Assembly (NCBI GenBank): GCA_033239125.1
Contig: BSWB01000001.1
Location: 3,546,501 to 3,610,500, forward strand
DNA length: 64,000 nt
Origin: Fagopyrum homotropicum
Lineage: Eukaryota > Streptophyta > Magnoliopsida > Caryophyllales > Polygonaceae
Direction of reading: 5' to 3'
Shown here piece by piece: positions 45,354 to 54,741 of this stretch; within the stretch, counting starts at the first letter, position 1; every line of letters starts with the position of its first letter. The notes under the pieces were generated by a model. It made no database searches. It was not told where the DNA came from and worked only from the letters and a program-made list of their open reading frames with translations. The position numbers and the translations under genes were made by a program.

Positions 45354-47880
45354 ATGGCTGATCGATATGAGCCAATTAAGAATTTGGGTTCTGGTAATTT
45401 TGGAGTTGCAAAGCTTGTGAGAGATAAGAAAACCAAAGAGCTTGTTGCTGTCAAATACATTGAAAGAGGCAAAAAGGTTTCACCTTTCTTACATTTTACC
45501 TTCTTCTTTCATGCTTGTAGTTCTTAAGTTTTTTTACCTTAGATTTTACCATCCAAAGGTTTCATCTTTCTTAGAGTTTACCATCTATTTCATGCTTGTA
45601 GTTTCTTAAAGGCTTCACCTTTCTTGGATTTTACCATCTTCTATAATGCTTGTAGTTCTAAAGGTTTCAACTTTCTTGAAATTTATCATCTTCTTTCATG
45701 CTTTTAGTTCTTAAGGTTTCATCTTTCTTAGATTTCACCATCTTCATTATTGCTTGTAGTTATTGAGGTTCACCTTCTTAGTTTTTGCCATCTTATTTAA
45801 TGCTTGTAGTTCTAAAGGTTTCACCTTTCTTAGATTTTACCATCTTATTTCATGCTTGTAGTTCTAAAGGTTTCACCTTTCTTAGATTTTACCATATTCT
45901 TTCATGCTTGTAGTTCTAAAGGTTTCACTTTTCTTAGATTTTACCATATTCGTTCATGCTTGTAGTTCTAAAGCTTTCACCTTTCTTAGATTTTACCATC
46001 TTATTTCATGCTTGTAGTTCTAAAGGTTTCACCTTTCTTAGATTTTACCATATTCTTTCATGCTTGTAGTTCTAAAGCTTTCACCTTTCTTAGATTTTAC
46101 CATATTCTTTCATGCTTGTAGTTCTAAAGATTTCACTTTTCTTAGATTTTACCATATTCTTTAATGCTTGTAATTTTTCAGTGTTTGTGTTTAATCCCTT
46201 ATTGCTTTGCAGATTGATGAAAATGTGCAGAGGGAGATCATCAATCATAGATCACTTCGACACCCGAATATAATCAGGTTTAAGGAGGTACGAGGTTTGC
46301 TCAATGATTGTATTAAGAAAGATCAGAAGACAAAGTTTAAGGTTTCTGGTTTTTGCAGGTTTTTCTTACGCCTAAGCATTTAGCCATAGTAATGGAATAT
46401 GCAGCAGGAGGTGAGCTTTTCAAGAAGATATGTGATGCTGGACGGTTTAGTGAAGACGAAGCTAGATTCTTCTTTCAACAATTGATATCAGGAGTTAGTT
46501 ACTGTCATGCCATGGTAAAAAAGATTTCATCTTTATTTACCTTTTTTGTTTTTCTTTTGTGTTTGGTTTGTTGAATCTTTTGTGTTACTATAGGAAATTT
46601 GTCACAGGGATTTGAAGCTAGAGAATACTCTCTTGGATGGTAGCCCAACACCTCGTCTTAAGATATGCGATTTTGGTTACTCAAAGGTACTAGTTTGTCT
46701 TCCATTTAGTTTTTGACATTTCTCGAAAATATACAAGGAAACAGATACGAAAGCGGAAAACATCATAATTTTATACTATGTTGCACGGAAACAGACATTG
46801 AAACGTCATAGTTGTCATAGTTTTTCGTAAAAATTTGTGTTTATAGAAAAACATTGTCCATTTAGAGTTTTCGTACTATATAGGTTTTTTGTGTTTTCGT
46901 ATGTCCGTGACTTCGAGTGTTTCTAGAAACCTTTCCCTTTAGAGATTGTGTAGGAGCTTTGGAGTTTCGAGTACAGCAAATCACTTATGATTGATCTTAT
47001 TTGGTCTATAGTCCGGATTACTACACTCGCAACCCAAGTCAACAGTTGGAACTCCGGCATACATTGCGCCGGAGGTTCTCTCAAGGAAAGAGTATGATGG
47101 AAAGGTATATTTGATCTTGAGATTAATCCAAATAAAGGGCTCTCATTTAGTTTTATTTTATTTCTATGTAAGTTTGCTTTATTTGTTGTATATTTGATCT
47201 TGATGAATTTGAATGTAGATTGCTGATGTTTGGTCATGCGGGGTGACACTCTACGTGATGCTAGTTGGAGCCTATCCATTTGAGGATCCGGAGGACCCAA
47301 AAAACTTACGTAAAACAATCACGGTATGTCACTAAAAAATATCAAAACTTTTACAAGACGCCTATTAAATAGATAAATCAAGCCTAATATATAACGTGTG
47401 CATTCAACACAGAAAATCATGAGCGCCCAATACACAATACCGGATTATGTGCGTATATCAGTGGATTGTAGGCATCTTCTTTCTCGTATATTTGTCGCAA
47501 ATCCATCAAAGGTAATCCGCGACTCGCTACTTATGCACCTTCATATGAGTACACTATGACTCAAAAGTATTGATTTCGTGCTAAATCCTTCCTGGCAGAG
47601 AATCACAATACCGGAGATCAAAAAACATCCATGGTTCCTAAAGAATATGCCAAAAGATCTTGTGGAAGGCGAGAAGACGAACTACAAAGGACAAGATTGC
47701 GAGGAAGCGTCTCTTCAGAGTGTCGAGGAGATAATGCGAATCATAGAAGAAGCAAGAACTCCAGGGGAAGCTTCCAAGGCTTGTGATGAACAAGTTGGTG
47801 GTTGTGGGACTTTAGAGCCTGATGACTTGGATGCTGAGCTAGATTCGGATCTTAGCGACGACTTCGTTACCCCGGTATGA
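45354..47880 (+). CDS. SnRK2 protein kinase, subclass II (SnRK2.7/2.8-like), copy A
   Basis: A plant-specific Ser/Thr kinase of osmotic-stress and ABA signalling. Exons 45354-45476, 46213-46287, 46359-46514, 46594-46686, 47012-47104, 47219-47323, 47413-47511 and 47599-47880 give 341 aa, all in phase with GT..AG borders. The Gly loop is LGSGNFG (11-17), the ATP lysine K34, HRD 122-124, DFG 144-146, the activation loop HSQPKSTVGTPAY (154-166) and APE 168-170. The SnRK2 box is near SLQSVEEIMRIIEEA. The acidic C terminus DLDAELDSDLSDDFVTPV resembles the short tail of SnRK2.7/2.8 rather than the long Glu tail of SnRK2.4 or the OST1 tail. Exon 3 spans what are two exons in copy B at 62500, so an intron was lost. 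ATG 45354 aligns with the family start. Confidence 0.93.
45477..46175 (+). repeat. 52-bp minisatellite in intron 1 of SnRK2-A
   Basis: About 13 tandem copies of a 52-bp unit (ggtttcacctttcttagatt and onward, to catgcttgtagttctaaa) fill almost the whole intron. Clean registers are at 45861, 45913, 45965, 46017, 46069 and 46121. The first copies are more diverged. The array begins exactly at the 5' splice site, whose AAAG|GTTTCACC is repeated in every unit. Confidence 0.92.
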
Positions 47881-48359
47881 TCATTCATGTCTAGAGCCAT
47901 CTTGTCAAATGTAGTTGAGGAGAATTGTGTTGGTAGAATAAGTTGTCTGTTTTGGTTTGGGTACAAGAATAAGATACATTTAATGAAGTACAATTTGTAT
48001 ATAGCTTTACGGTGATGGTAGTTTGATTGCTTGTATGTTTATATAATATTCTTTACATGTTTTAAAAATTGTATTGTATTTGTGAGAAAGATTGAAATAT
48101 AGTCTTTTCGAATATTTTGTTGTTTATAGTAGTCGTTCATATTTCAGTCATTTTAGATAAATTGTTTCTGATATTTTACTCGTCATCCACTCATTCATTT
48201 GTTATCCGTGGAGAGTCACTCATTCATTCATTACCTTTGGAGAGTTTGGGTAGTTTGTGGAAATAAACGAAAATGGAGTTTTCTTATAATTTTTTTTTAA
48301 AAAAAAATACTAAATCTATATTTAAAATAATACAAAACCATTATGTTCAAGTAATAATA
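47881..48359. other. 3' UTR and spacer of SnRK2-A
   Basis: The first 200 bases downstream of the stop are likely 3' UTR. The rest is AT-rich, with a catccactcattcat repeat near 48190-48225. No gene. Confidence 0.5.
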
Positions 48360-48907
48360 TCAACATTATGGAACAACACCAAAATGAAATTCAATGAGTG
48401 TTGATTAACACAAATGCTACAATTTTGAAAACATAAAGTAGAACAACGTTGACATGTATACCACAAATAAACAGAATCCACATAAATTAAAGTAAAAACG
48501 CATTTATAGAAGTGTCGAAGGAGAGAGTTAGAAAACCCGGATCTAAGATTCAGATTTGATAGGCTAAGGTAGGGTTGTGCACCTAGACTGAAAAAACAAA
48601 CCGATTTTTTCCAGTCCTGTTCCGGGTCCATTATATTTGAAAATTCCGATTCCGGACCGGAAAAGATCCGGATTCAAGATATATTAAAGTCAGACTCATT
48701 TAGAGAAGTGTCGGAGGAGAGAGTTAGAAAACCGGATCCAAGATTCAAATTTGATAGGCTAAGGGAGTGAGGGACAATGGTGGTCAATGGGGGAGACTTG
48801 CTAGATTCCGATGAGTCGGATACAACCTTATATACTAGACCTGCTAGATTCCAAGTCCCGTGCATAAGTCCAGTGGGTTTTATCCTAAAACTAATTGGTA
48901 CCAGAAG
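48360..48907. repeat. Segmental duplication block 1, left part
   Basis: This sequence matches 57976-58553 closely over its length, e.g. ggaacaacaccaaaatgaaa and gcatttatagaagtgtcg. It is cut at 48908 by the copia element and resumes at 53128. Within it a 60-bp word (agaagtgtcggaggagagag) occurs twice, and a cagggttgtgca/ccggaacc-like MITE scrap lies at about 48567-48670. Confidence 0.85.
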
Positions 48908-49084
48908 TGTGAGAATATGAATAAATTCCTCGTAGGGTTTCCATTGACTGATGGGTATATTTATAACAAACGTATTTACAATATTTACGTAGGGCATCCT
49001 CTATTTTACATAATTGCATATTCTATCATACCCCCGCAATCGAAACTGGAGGAGGCAGTACAGTAAGACTGGATCTAAAGTCTA

Positions 49085-51434
49085 AAAACAATTGTCGAGG
49101 GAGCCCCTTTGTAAAAATATATGCATACTAAAAAGCCGATGGTACGTGAAGAACTCGAACGTGACCTCGGACAACCTTATCTCGGACAAAATGAATATCA
49201 ATCTCAATATGCTTAGTCCGTTGGTGTTGAACTGGATTGTTGGCAAGATAGGTAGCAGATATGTTATCAGTGTAGACAATGGAAGCCTTGGTAAGAGGGC
49301 AATGAAGCTCGAGTAAAAGGTTGCGAAGCCAAGAGCACTCCGAAACAGCGTTGGCAACTCCTCTATATTCTGCCTCTGCACTAGAACGAGAGACGACATA
49401 TTGTTGCTTGGCAGACCATGAGATCAGTGTGTCGTTAAAAAAGACACAGTAACCTGAGGTAGATCTGCGGGTATCGGGACAACTGGCCCAATCTGCATCT
49501 GTGTAAGCAATAAGATCAGAGTTGGGGGAGGGAGAAATTGTATTACCCAACGAAGAAGTGCCTGCTATGTATCGGATTATACACTTAAGGGCCGCGAAGT
49601 GAGCTTCCCTGGGATCATGCATAAAAAGACATACTTGTTGGACGGCATAACTGATGTCAAGGCGCGTGAAAGTTAAGTACTAAAGAGCTCCGGCTAAGCT
49701 TCTGTAAAGAGTTGGATCACTAATAGCCGGAGAAGAAGAGGCACTTAACTTGACATTTGTCTCAACAGGTGTTGCAGACGGTTTGCAGTTGGTCATGTTA
49801 GCTCTTTCAACAATTTCACGAGCATACTTGCCTTGAGAAAGGAATAGACCGGACGAAGTGCGATGAATAGAGATGCCCAGAAAATAGGATAGAGGACCTA
49901 GATCTTTAAGAGCAAATTCCTTACTTAGACTTCCGATCAGAGAACGGCGTAACAAGTCCGAAGACGCTGTAAGAATGATATCATCAACATATAGAAGCAA
50001 ATAAGCAATGTCAGGGCCTTGACGGTAAATAAAAAGAGACGAGTCACTCTTACTATTGACAAAGCCGATGCAACCAAGGAAACCAGCAAAACGTTGAAAC
50101 CAAGCACGGGGAGCCTGTTTGAGACCGTAGAGAGATTTCTGTAGGAGGCAGACATGGTTAGGGTGATTTGGATCACGAAAACCTGGAGGTTGAAACATAT
50201 AGACTGTTTCATTCAGATGTCCGTGGAGGAAAGCATTCTGAACATCGAGCTGGTGTATAGACCAAGAACGAGATACAACAATGTGAAAAACCATCCTGAT
50301 AGTCGCCGGTTTTACCACTGGACTAAAAGTTTCATCACAATCAACTCCAATCTGCTGGGAACATCCGTTAGCAACCAAACGAGCTTTTTACCGTTCCAGG
50401 GAACCATCAGACCTGTACTTGTGCTTAAAAATCCACATGCATCGCACAATGTTAACATCGCGAGGACGAGGAACCAGAACCCAAGTCTTATTTCGCATAA
50501 GGGCTCGATACTCGTCGAGCATGACTGCGGTCCAACACCGATCTTGAAGAGCTACATTGTGGGATTTAGGAATGGGAGATACGGAACTCGGAAGCTGGGT
50601 GGTGGTGACCGATAAATCAAATATCTATTTGGGCTTGACGATTCCGGATTGACTCCGGGTTTGTGGGCGGTTAGTAGGACGGATAGGTGAATTTATGGTC
50701 TGATGGGAGGAAGATCGTTGCTGTTGTAACGAATGTGGGACAGTTTGTGAGCTGGGTTGAGGCGCAGGAGGTGGGAAAGCATGTGGGCCGGACTGTTGGA
50801 TTGGTGCTGGTGGGCTTTGATCATCAGGGGATGGGGCCTGAGATGGGCCGGGTTGATGGAGTGGGCCAATGGAAACAGGTGGGCTGTCCCTTGCAGCTGG
50901 CGACACACGTGGAAGAGGCGGAGCAAGGTTTGGGCCAAGCGAAAAGTGGGCTGGTGGTGGGCCGGATTCAGGAGGGGGATAGCTGAAGGTTAAATCACGA
51001 AGGTGATTTTGTGTATAGGGTGAAATTCCGTCGTCGATGAGAGAGTCATAGTGATCCGGGGAGATGGTATTCCGGGAAGCGAACGGAAAACTAGACTCAT
51101 CAAAAGTGACAAGACGAGAAAAAAATTAATTTATTTGTACCTAATTCTAGGCATTTGTATCCTCGATGATGGGATGGATATCCTAGGAAGACACATGGGG
51201 AGGTAAGAGGTTGGAGTTTATGGGAAATGGTGGCACTTTGGTTGGGGTAGGAAAGGCAACCGAATACTCTAAGATGACCAAAGAGAGGGGTTGTGTTGTA
51301 TAACACGTGGGTGGGGGATAAATTTCGAATAGTGGTGGAGAGGAGAATGTTGAGAAGGTAGCAAGAAGTTTCCAAGGCGTGAGGCCAATAAGAAATGGGA
51401 ATAGAGGCATGAAAAAGAAGAGAACGCATCATGT
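49085..51434 (-). pseudogene. Copia integrase C-terminal part, RT and RNase H, broken
   Basis: From right to left the minus strand reads the integrase end (MMRSLLFHASIPISYWPHAL, then GHLRVFGCLSYPN), a Pro/Ser-rich linker, then the reverse transcriptase (LDVQNAFLHGHLNE, LYGLKQAPRAW, the catalytic LLLYVDDIILT and KDLGPLSYFLGI). RNase H follows (AYTDADWASCPDTRRSTSGY, then SSAEAEYRGVA, then RTKHIEIDIHFVRDK). Frame changes at about 50380 and 49680 interrupt it. The upstream catalytic core of integrase is absent because of the inversion at 51434. Confidence 0.9.
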
Positions 51435-51467
51435 TATTGACCTCACGCCTTGGAAACGTCTTGCTAC
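51358..51467. repeat. 33-bp inverted repeat at the copia inversion junction
   Basis: 51358-51390 and 51435-51467 are reverse complements over 33 bases with two mismatches, separated by 44 bases. The left arm is integrase coding sequence on the minus strand (encoding LETSCY). The right arm is the same sequence copied in the opposite direction, followed at once by an LTR tail. Confidence 0.9.
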
Positions 51468-51502
51468 GGGAAATTTTTTCATATGCTCACATGGCATCAG
51501 CC
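51446..51502 (+). other. Plus-strand LTR tail and primer site inside the copia element
   Basis: The bases ctacgggaaattttttcata and tgctcaca up to 51491 resemble the end of the element's own LTR read in minus orientation. They are followed by TGGCATCAGCC, a slightly changed primer binding site, just before gag. This shows that the gag-protease piece brought its own LTR/primer-site end. Confidence 0.75.
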
Positions 51503-51563
51503 TAATTTCCTCCTCTTCCGCACGTTTTTTCTTTTTCCCCGCCGGCTAACCCTAGTTCCTCTC

Positions 51564-52985
51564 ATGGCTGCCGATAAAAAGTCATCCTTCCATTCTGCGC
51601 TCGGAATATCCAACATCAAGAACAACATCGCTCTCGTCCTTGACCATGACACTCCTTACGCATCATGGGTCACTTTAGTTCGCGTCACTGCGAAGGCTCA
51701 TAATGTTTTGGATCACATCGATGCCACGGTTCCTAAACCGGTTGACATTGATGATACCCTCTGGCAACAAGTTGACGCGACCGTTCTTCAATGGATATAC
51801 AGCACAGTCTCACGGGACATTCTTCTCCAAATCTTAGATCCGGATGATACCGCTCTTCAAGCCTGGATTCGAGTTCAGAACATTTTTCAGGACAACAAGA
51901 ATACCCGCGTAGTTTATCTTGAACACGAGTTCTCCAACTGTAAATTGTCAGGGTTTGCTTCTATCTCTGCTTATTGTCTACAACTTAAATCTCTAGCTGA
52001 TCAATTGAAGGGTGTCGGATCTCCCGTTTCGGACAACCGTCTCGTTCTTCAACTCATCTCAGGCTTGCCTGCTGAGTACAATGTTGCGGCCAGCTTTATT
52101 CAACAATCGGATCCACTTCCGAATTTCACCAAAGCACGGTCGCAATTGCTTCTTGAAGAAATGAGATTGGCCGCTCAAACCGCCTCCGGTCAAACGACCG
52201 CTCTCACCACGTCCACTGCTGGCAACAGCTCCAGCCCACAGTCCAACCGCAACCCCCCTGCACCGGACCAGAGGACCCGGAGTTGTGGCCGTAGTCGGAA
52301 GGGCAAGGGCCGGCAACCCGCTACCGCCGGCGTGAAGTTCGCATACCATCCGCAATTAGGGTGGCAACCTATCGCTGCAGCATCTGGTGGGCTGAATGTT
52401 CCATCCCAGGCCGCTTGATTTCAGGCCCAATCTCCCGGCCCATTCCAGCAGCAACACACGGCCCGCCAGCTCCCTCCTTGCCCCTATCCAACAGCCCAGC
52501 AGGGCATTCTTGGGCCTGGTCCTCAGCCCACGCCACAACAAGCAAATCTGGGCTTTATTTCGGATGCTTTCCAGCAGCCCACTGCCCTTGATCAAGCTTT
52601 TGCGACTATGTCTCTCAATCCCGCAGACAATCTTTGGTATATGGACACGGGCGCGACATCACACATGACGAATGATTCCGGTAACCTCTCGTCTTTTTCA
52701 CATAATGGTTGTTTAAATTCGATAATTGTTGGAAATGGTATGCGAATTCCTTCTACAGGTCTTGGCAATGCTACATTACCCACCAATAAGCGACCCCTTA
52801 AACTAACCAATATCCTTGTTGCTCCCAAACTTGTCAAAAATTTGGTCTTCGTTAGACGCTTCACTACTGATAACCGTGCTTCCGTAGAATTTGACCCCTT
52901 TGGTTTCACCGTGAAGGATCTACAAACGGGGACCGTTTGCATGAGATGTAATAGCTCCGGGGAGCTCTATCCGGTTACCATTCCT
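51564..52985 (+). pseudogene. Copia gag and protease, inverted relative to RT
   Basis: ATG 51564 opens a 284-codon gag (MAADKKSSFHSALGISNIKN) with the UBN2/retrotran_gag features WQQVDATVLQWI, YLEHEFSNCK and LVLQLISGLPAEYN. It ends at 52418. The protease follows in another frame from about 52608, with the active-site LWYMDTGATSHMT and LTNILVAPKLVKNL, and continues to RCNSSGELYPVTIPPHQAL. Beyond that the frame runs into the primer site and LTR, so the zinc-binding GAG-pre-integrase and integrase core that should follow are missing. Confidence 0.88.
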
Positions 52986-53736
52986 CCACATCAAGCTCTG
53001 ATACCATGTGAGAATATGAATAAATTCCCCGTAGGGTTTCCATTGACTGATGGGTATATTTATAACAAACGTATTTACAATATTTACGTAGGGCATCCTC
53101 AATTTTACATAATTGCATATTCTATCAAGAAGTAGTAGTCCACCAACCTTATACACTAGATTTGTTATTCCTTTTTATTATCGATGTGAGAACATTAATC
53201 CTCAATACGCCCCGTTAAGTGCAATCATATGACTCAATTTACACTTGACGACATGCCTAAAGGCCGGCTAGTCCAATCGGATGTACTATCATTGTCCAAG
53301 AAAAAGGTCAACTAGCCCAATAAGTCAGGACTCGAGAGATCAAACTACTTTAATACCATGTTAAAGCCCGACACACACGGACCGTAGGGCAGGGTTCACG
53401 TACATACGAGCACAATCGCTTGATGGAAATTTGCTTATGAAATAGTCTATATGAATGATGGCAACAAGAAACGGAGGCTTTCTATTTTAGACAAATATTA
53501 ATGAATTTAGGATTATACATTATAAACTTAAGTATTTGTTTATAATTTTTTAATATTTAAACGAGTATCGAATGGTTAGGCAACTGTTTCCATCCCGTTA
53601 TAAATAGCTTTGACTTGGAAGCCAAGATGCATACATAATTAGAAAAGAAATGCACCCAAAAAAGACTATAATCATAACTACGATAAGAAATCAAAGCCAC
53701 TCAATAACACAACAGCGACAATACATGATGATCTTT

Positions 53737-54237
53737 TATTTTATTTTATTTTATTATAAGAAAACTCATGCAATTAAACAACCAAAAAATCGTTCGACAA
53801 AATAGACTCTAGTTCCGTGGGATATTCTAACAAGTTTAAATTGAAAAAAGGAAACAACGGGTGAAGATGAGCAAGGAGATGAGCTGCCTCGTTTCCTTTG
53901 CGCCTGACAAATCTCCAACCCTGGCATTCTATCCCCTTCGCCACATCCACAATTCGCTTGACCAGGGCTCCAACAACATTCCGCTGAGGAGATTTCTTAT
54001 TTAGCTTCTGTATAAGTGTCAAACAATCCGATTCAAAAATGACGTGCGATAATTCGAGCTCCCTCGCGCATTGTACCGGCCACAATACTGCTTCAGCCTC
54101 AGCAACTTCTGTCGTCGTCCCAGCCTGAATTCTCTTCGATGCCATGAAACATACTCCACCAAGTTCGTCCCGTGCTATAATACCAATACCACATACATGT
54201 TCAGAAGATGCAGCATCACAATATATTTTTTGAGGCT
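53737..54237 (-). pseudogene. 5'-truncated LINE: RNase H domain with tail
   Basis: On the minus strand about 155 codons encode an RNase H-like (RVT_3) domain: YCDAASSEHVCGIGIIARDE with GGVCFMASKRIQ, then EAEAVLWPVQCARELELSHV, then FESDCLTLIQKLN, then GNEAAHLLAHLH. The expected acidic residues are present in this short piece. A (TAAAA)n tail ends it at about 53737, as in a truncated LINE insertion. The duplicate block at about 59247 lacks it. It stays open to 53774, so it is young, but it has no RT of its own. Confidence 0.75.
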
Positions 54238-54339
54238 AAAATTTAGGCTTTGTTGGGTAAGGGTATAAATTAACGATTATTGAGGCTAAAATTTCGTTTT
54301 TATTCTTTTTTTTTTTTATCTCTTTCATCTATAAAAAAA

Positions 54340-54343
<4 letters not shown>

Positions 54344-54375
<32 letters not shown>
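54344..54375. repeat. (TA)n microsatellite
   Basis: About 16 TA dinucleotides in a row are seen. Non-coding. Confidence 0.95.
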
Positions 54376-54380
<5 letters not shown>

Positions 54381-54487
54381 ATAAATTTACCTACGAATAT
54401 ATTCATTTTACCAAATACTCATTTCACTTATTTTCATACTTATCGTCTTAAACAATTTCATCTTCTTAATTTTTCATCTAAATAATT

Positions 54488-54741
54488 CACTTCATTCTCG
54501 TATCTTTGTCACGAATCCTTTAGAGGTAATATATCATCATTCTCGAGTTATAACCCGTTGATAAATGTCTACCATGGTTATTTGCATTGATTTCCACTTG
54601 AATCTCTGCGTGTAGAGAATCACTATAGAAGAGACCACAAGACATTCTTGGTTCCTAATGCAAATCCTAGGCGAAGCAAGAAAGACAGATTTTGAGCGCG
54701 AGTTTGATCTCATTGATGAGTTGGTTACATTGGAGCTTTAG
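54488..54741 (+). pseudogene. SnRK2 relic, last two exons
   Basis: The piece ending 54525 (SRIFVTNPLE, then GTAATA) matches the end of exon 7 of SnRK2-A (SRIFVANPSK|GTAATC). After a 90-base intron ending TGTAG, 54616-54741 reads RITIEETTRHSWFLM, then QILGEARKTDF, then EFDLIDELVTLEL and a stop. It aligns with exon 8 of SnRK2-A (RITIPEIKKHPWFLK, RIIEEARTP, acidic tail) with about 50 residues deleted. All upstream exons are gone; a repeat shared with block 2 abuts directly. The splice borders survive. Confidence 0.8.

Larger units (their letters stand above)
48908..53127 (-). mobile_element. Rearranged Ty1/copia retrotransposon
   Basis: Two nearly identical 121-bp LTRs (48908-49028 and 53007-53127, TGTGAGAATATG to ATTCTATCA on the plus strand) are flanked by the 5-bp duplication agaag (48903-48907 and 53128-53132). 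A tRNA-Met primer site on the minus strand (52995-53006) touches the right LTR and a G-rich polypurine tract touches the left one, so the element is on the minus strand. Integrase end, RT and RNase H follow that strand, but gag and protease (51564-52985) point the other way. The integrase core is missing. It cannot be autonomous. Confidence 0.92.
53128..54490. repeat. Segmental duplication block 1, right part
   Basis: Matches 58548 to about 60010. Shared words include ttattcctttttattatcga, gttaagtgcaatcat and aggccggctagtccaat. A LINE RNase H fragment (53737-54237) is inserted here and absent from the other copy. At its right end it runs into the SnRK2 relic. Confidence 0.8.

Noticed and set aside
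45861..46175. Regular 52-bp repeats resembling a CRISPR array
   Set aside because: Units are contiguous with no unique spacers and lie inside an intron of a plant kinase gene. It is a minisatellite.
50154..50986. Plus-strand ORFs opposite the copia RT and linker
   Set aside because: They are shadows of the minus-strand pol. Pro-rich linker sequence reads as Gly/Trp-rich peptide on the other strand.
52608..53135. A single 175-codon protease ORF running into the LTR
   Set aside because: The part after HQAL is primer site and LTR sequence, read through because of the rearrangement. It is not a real C terminus.
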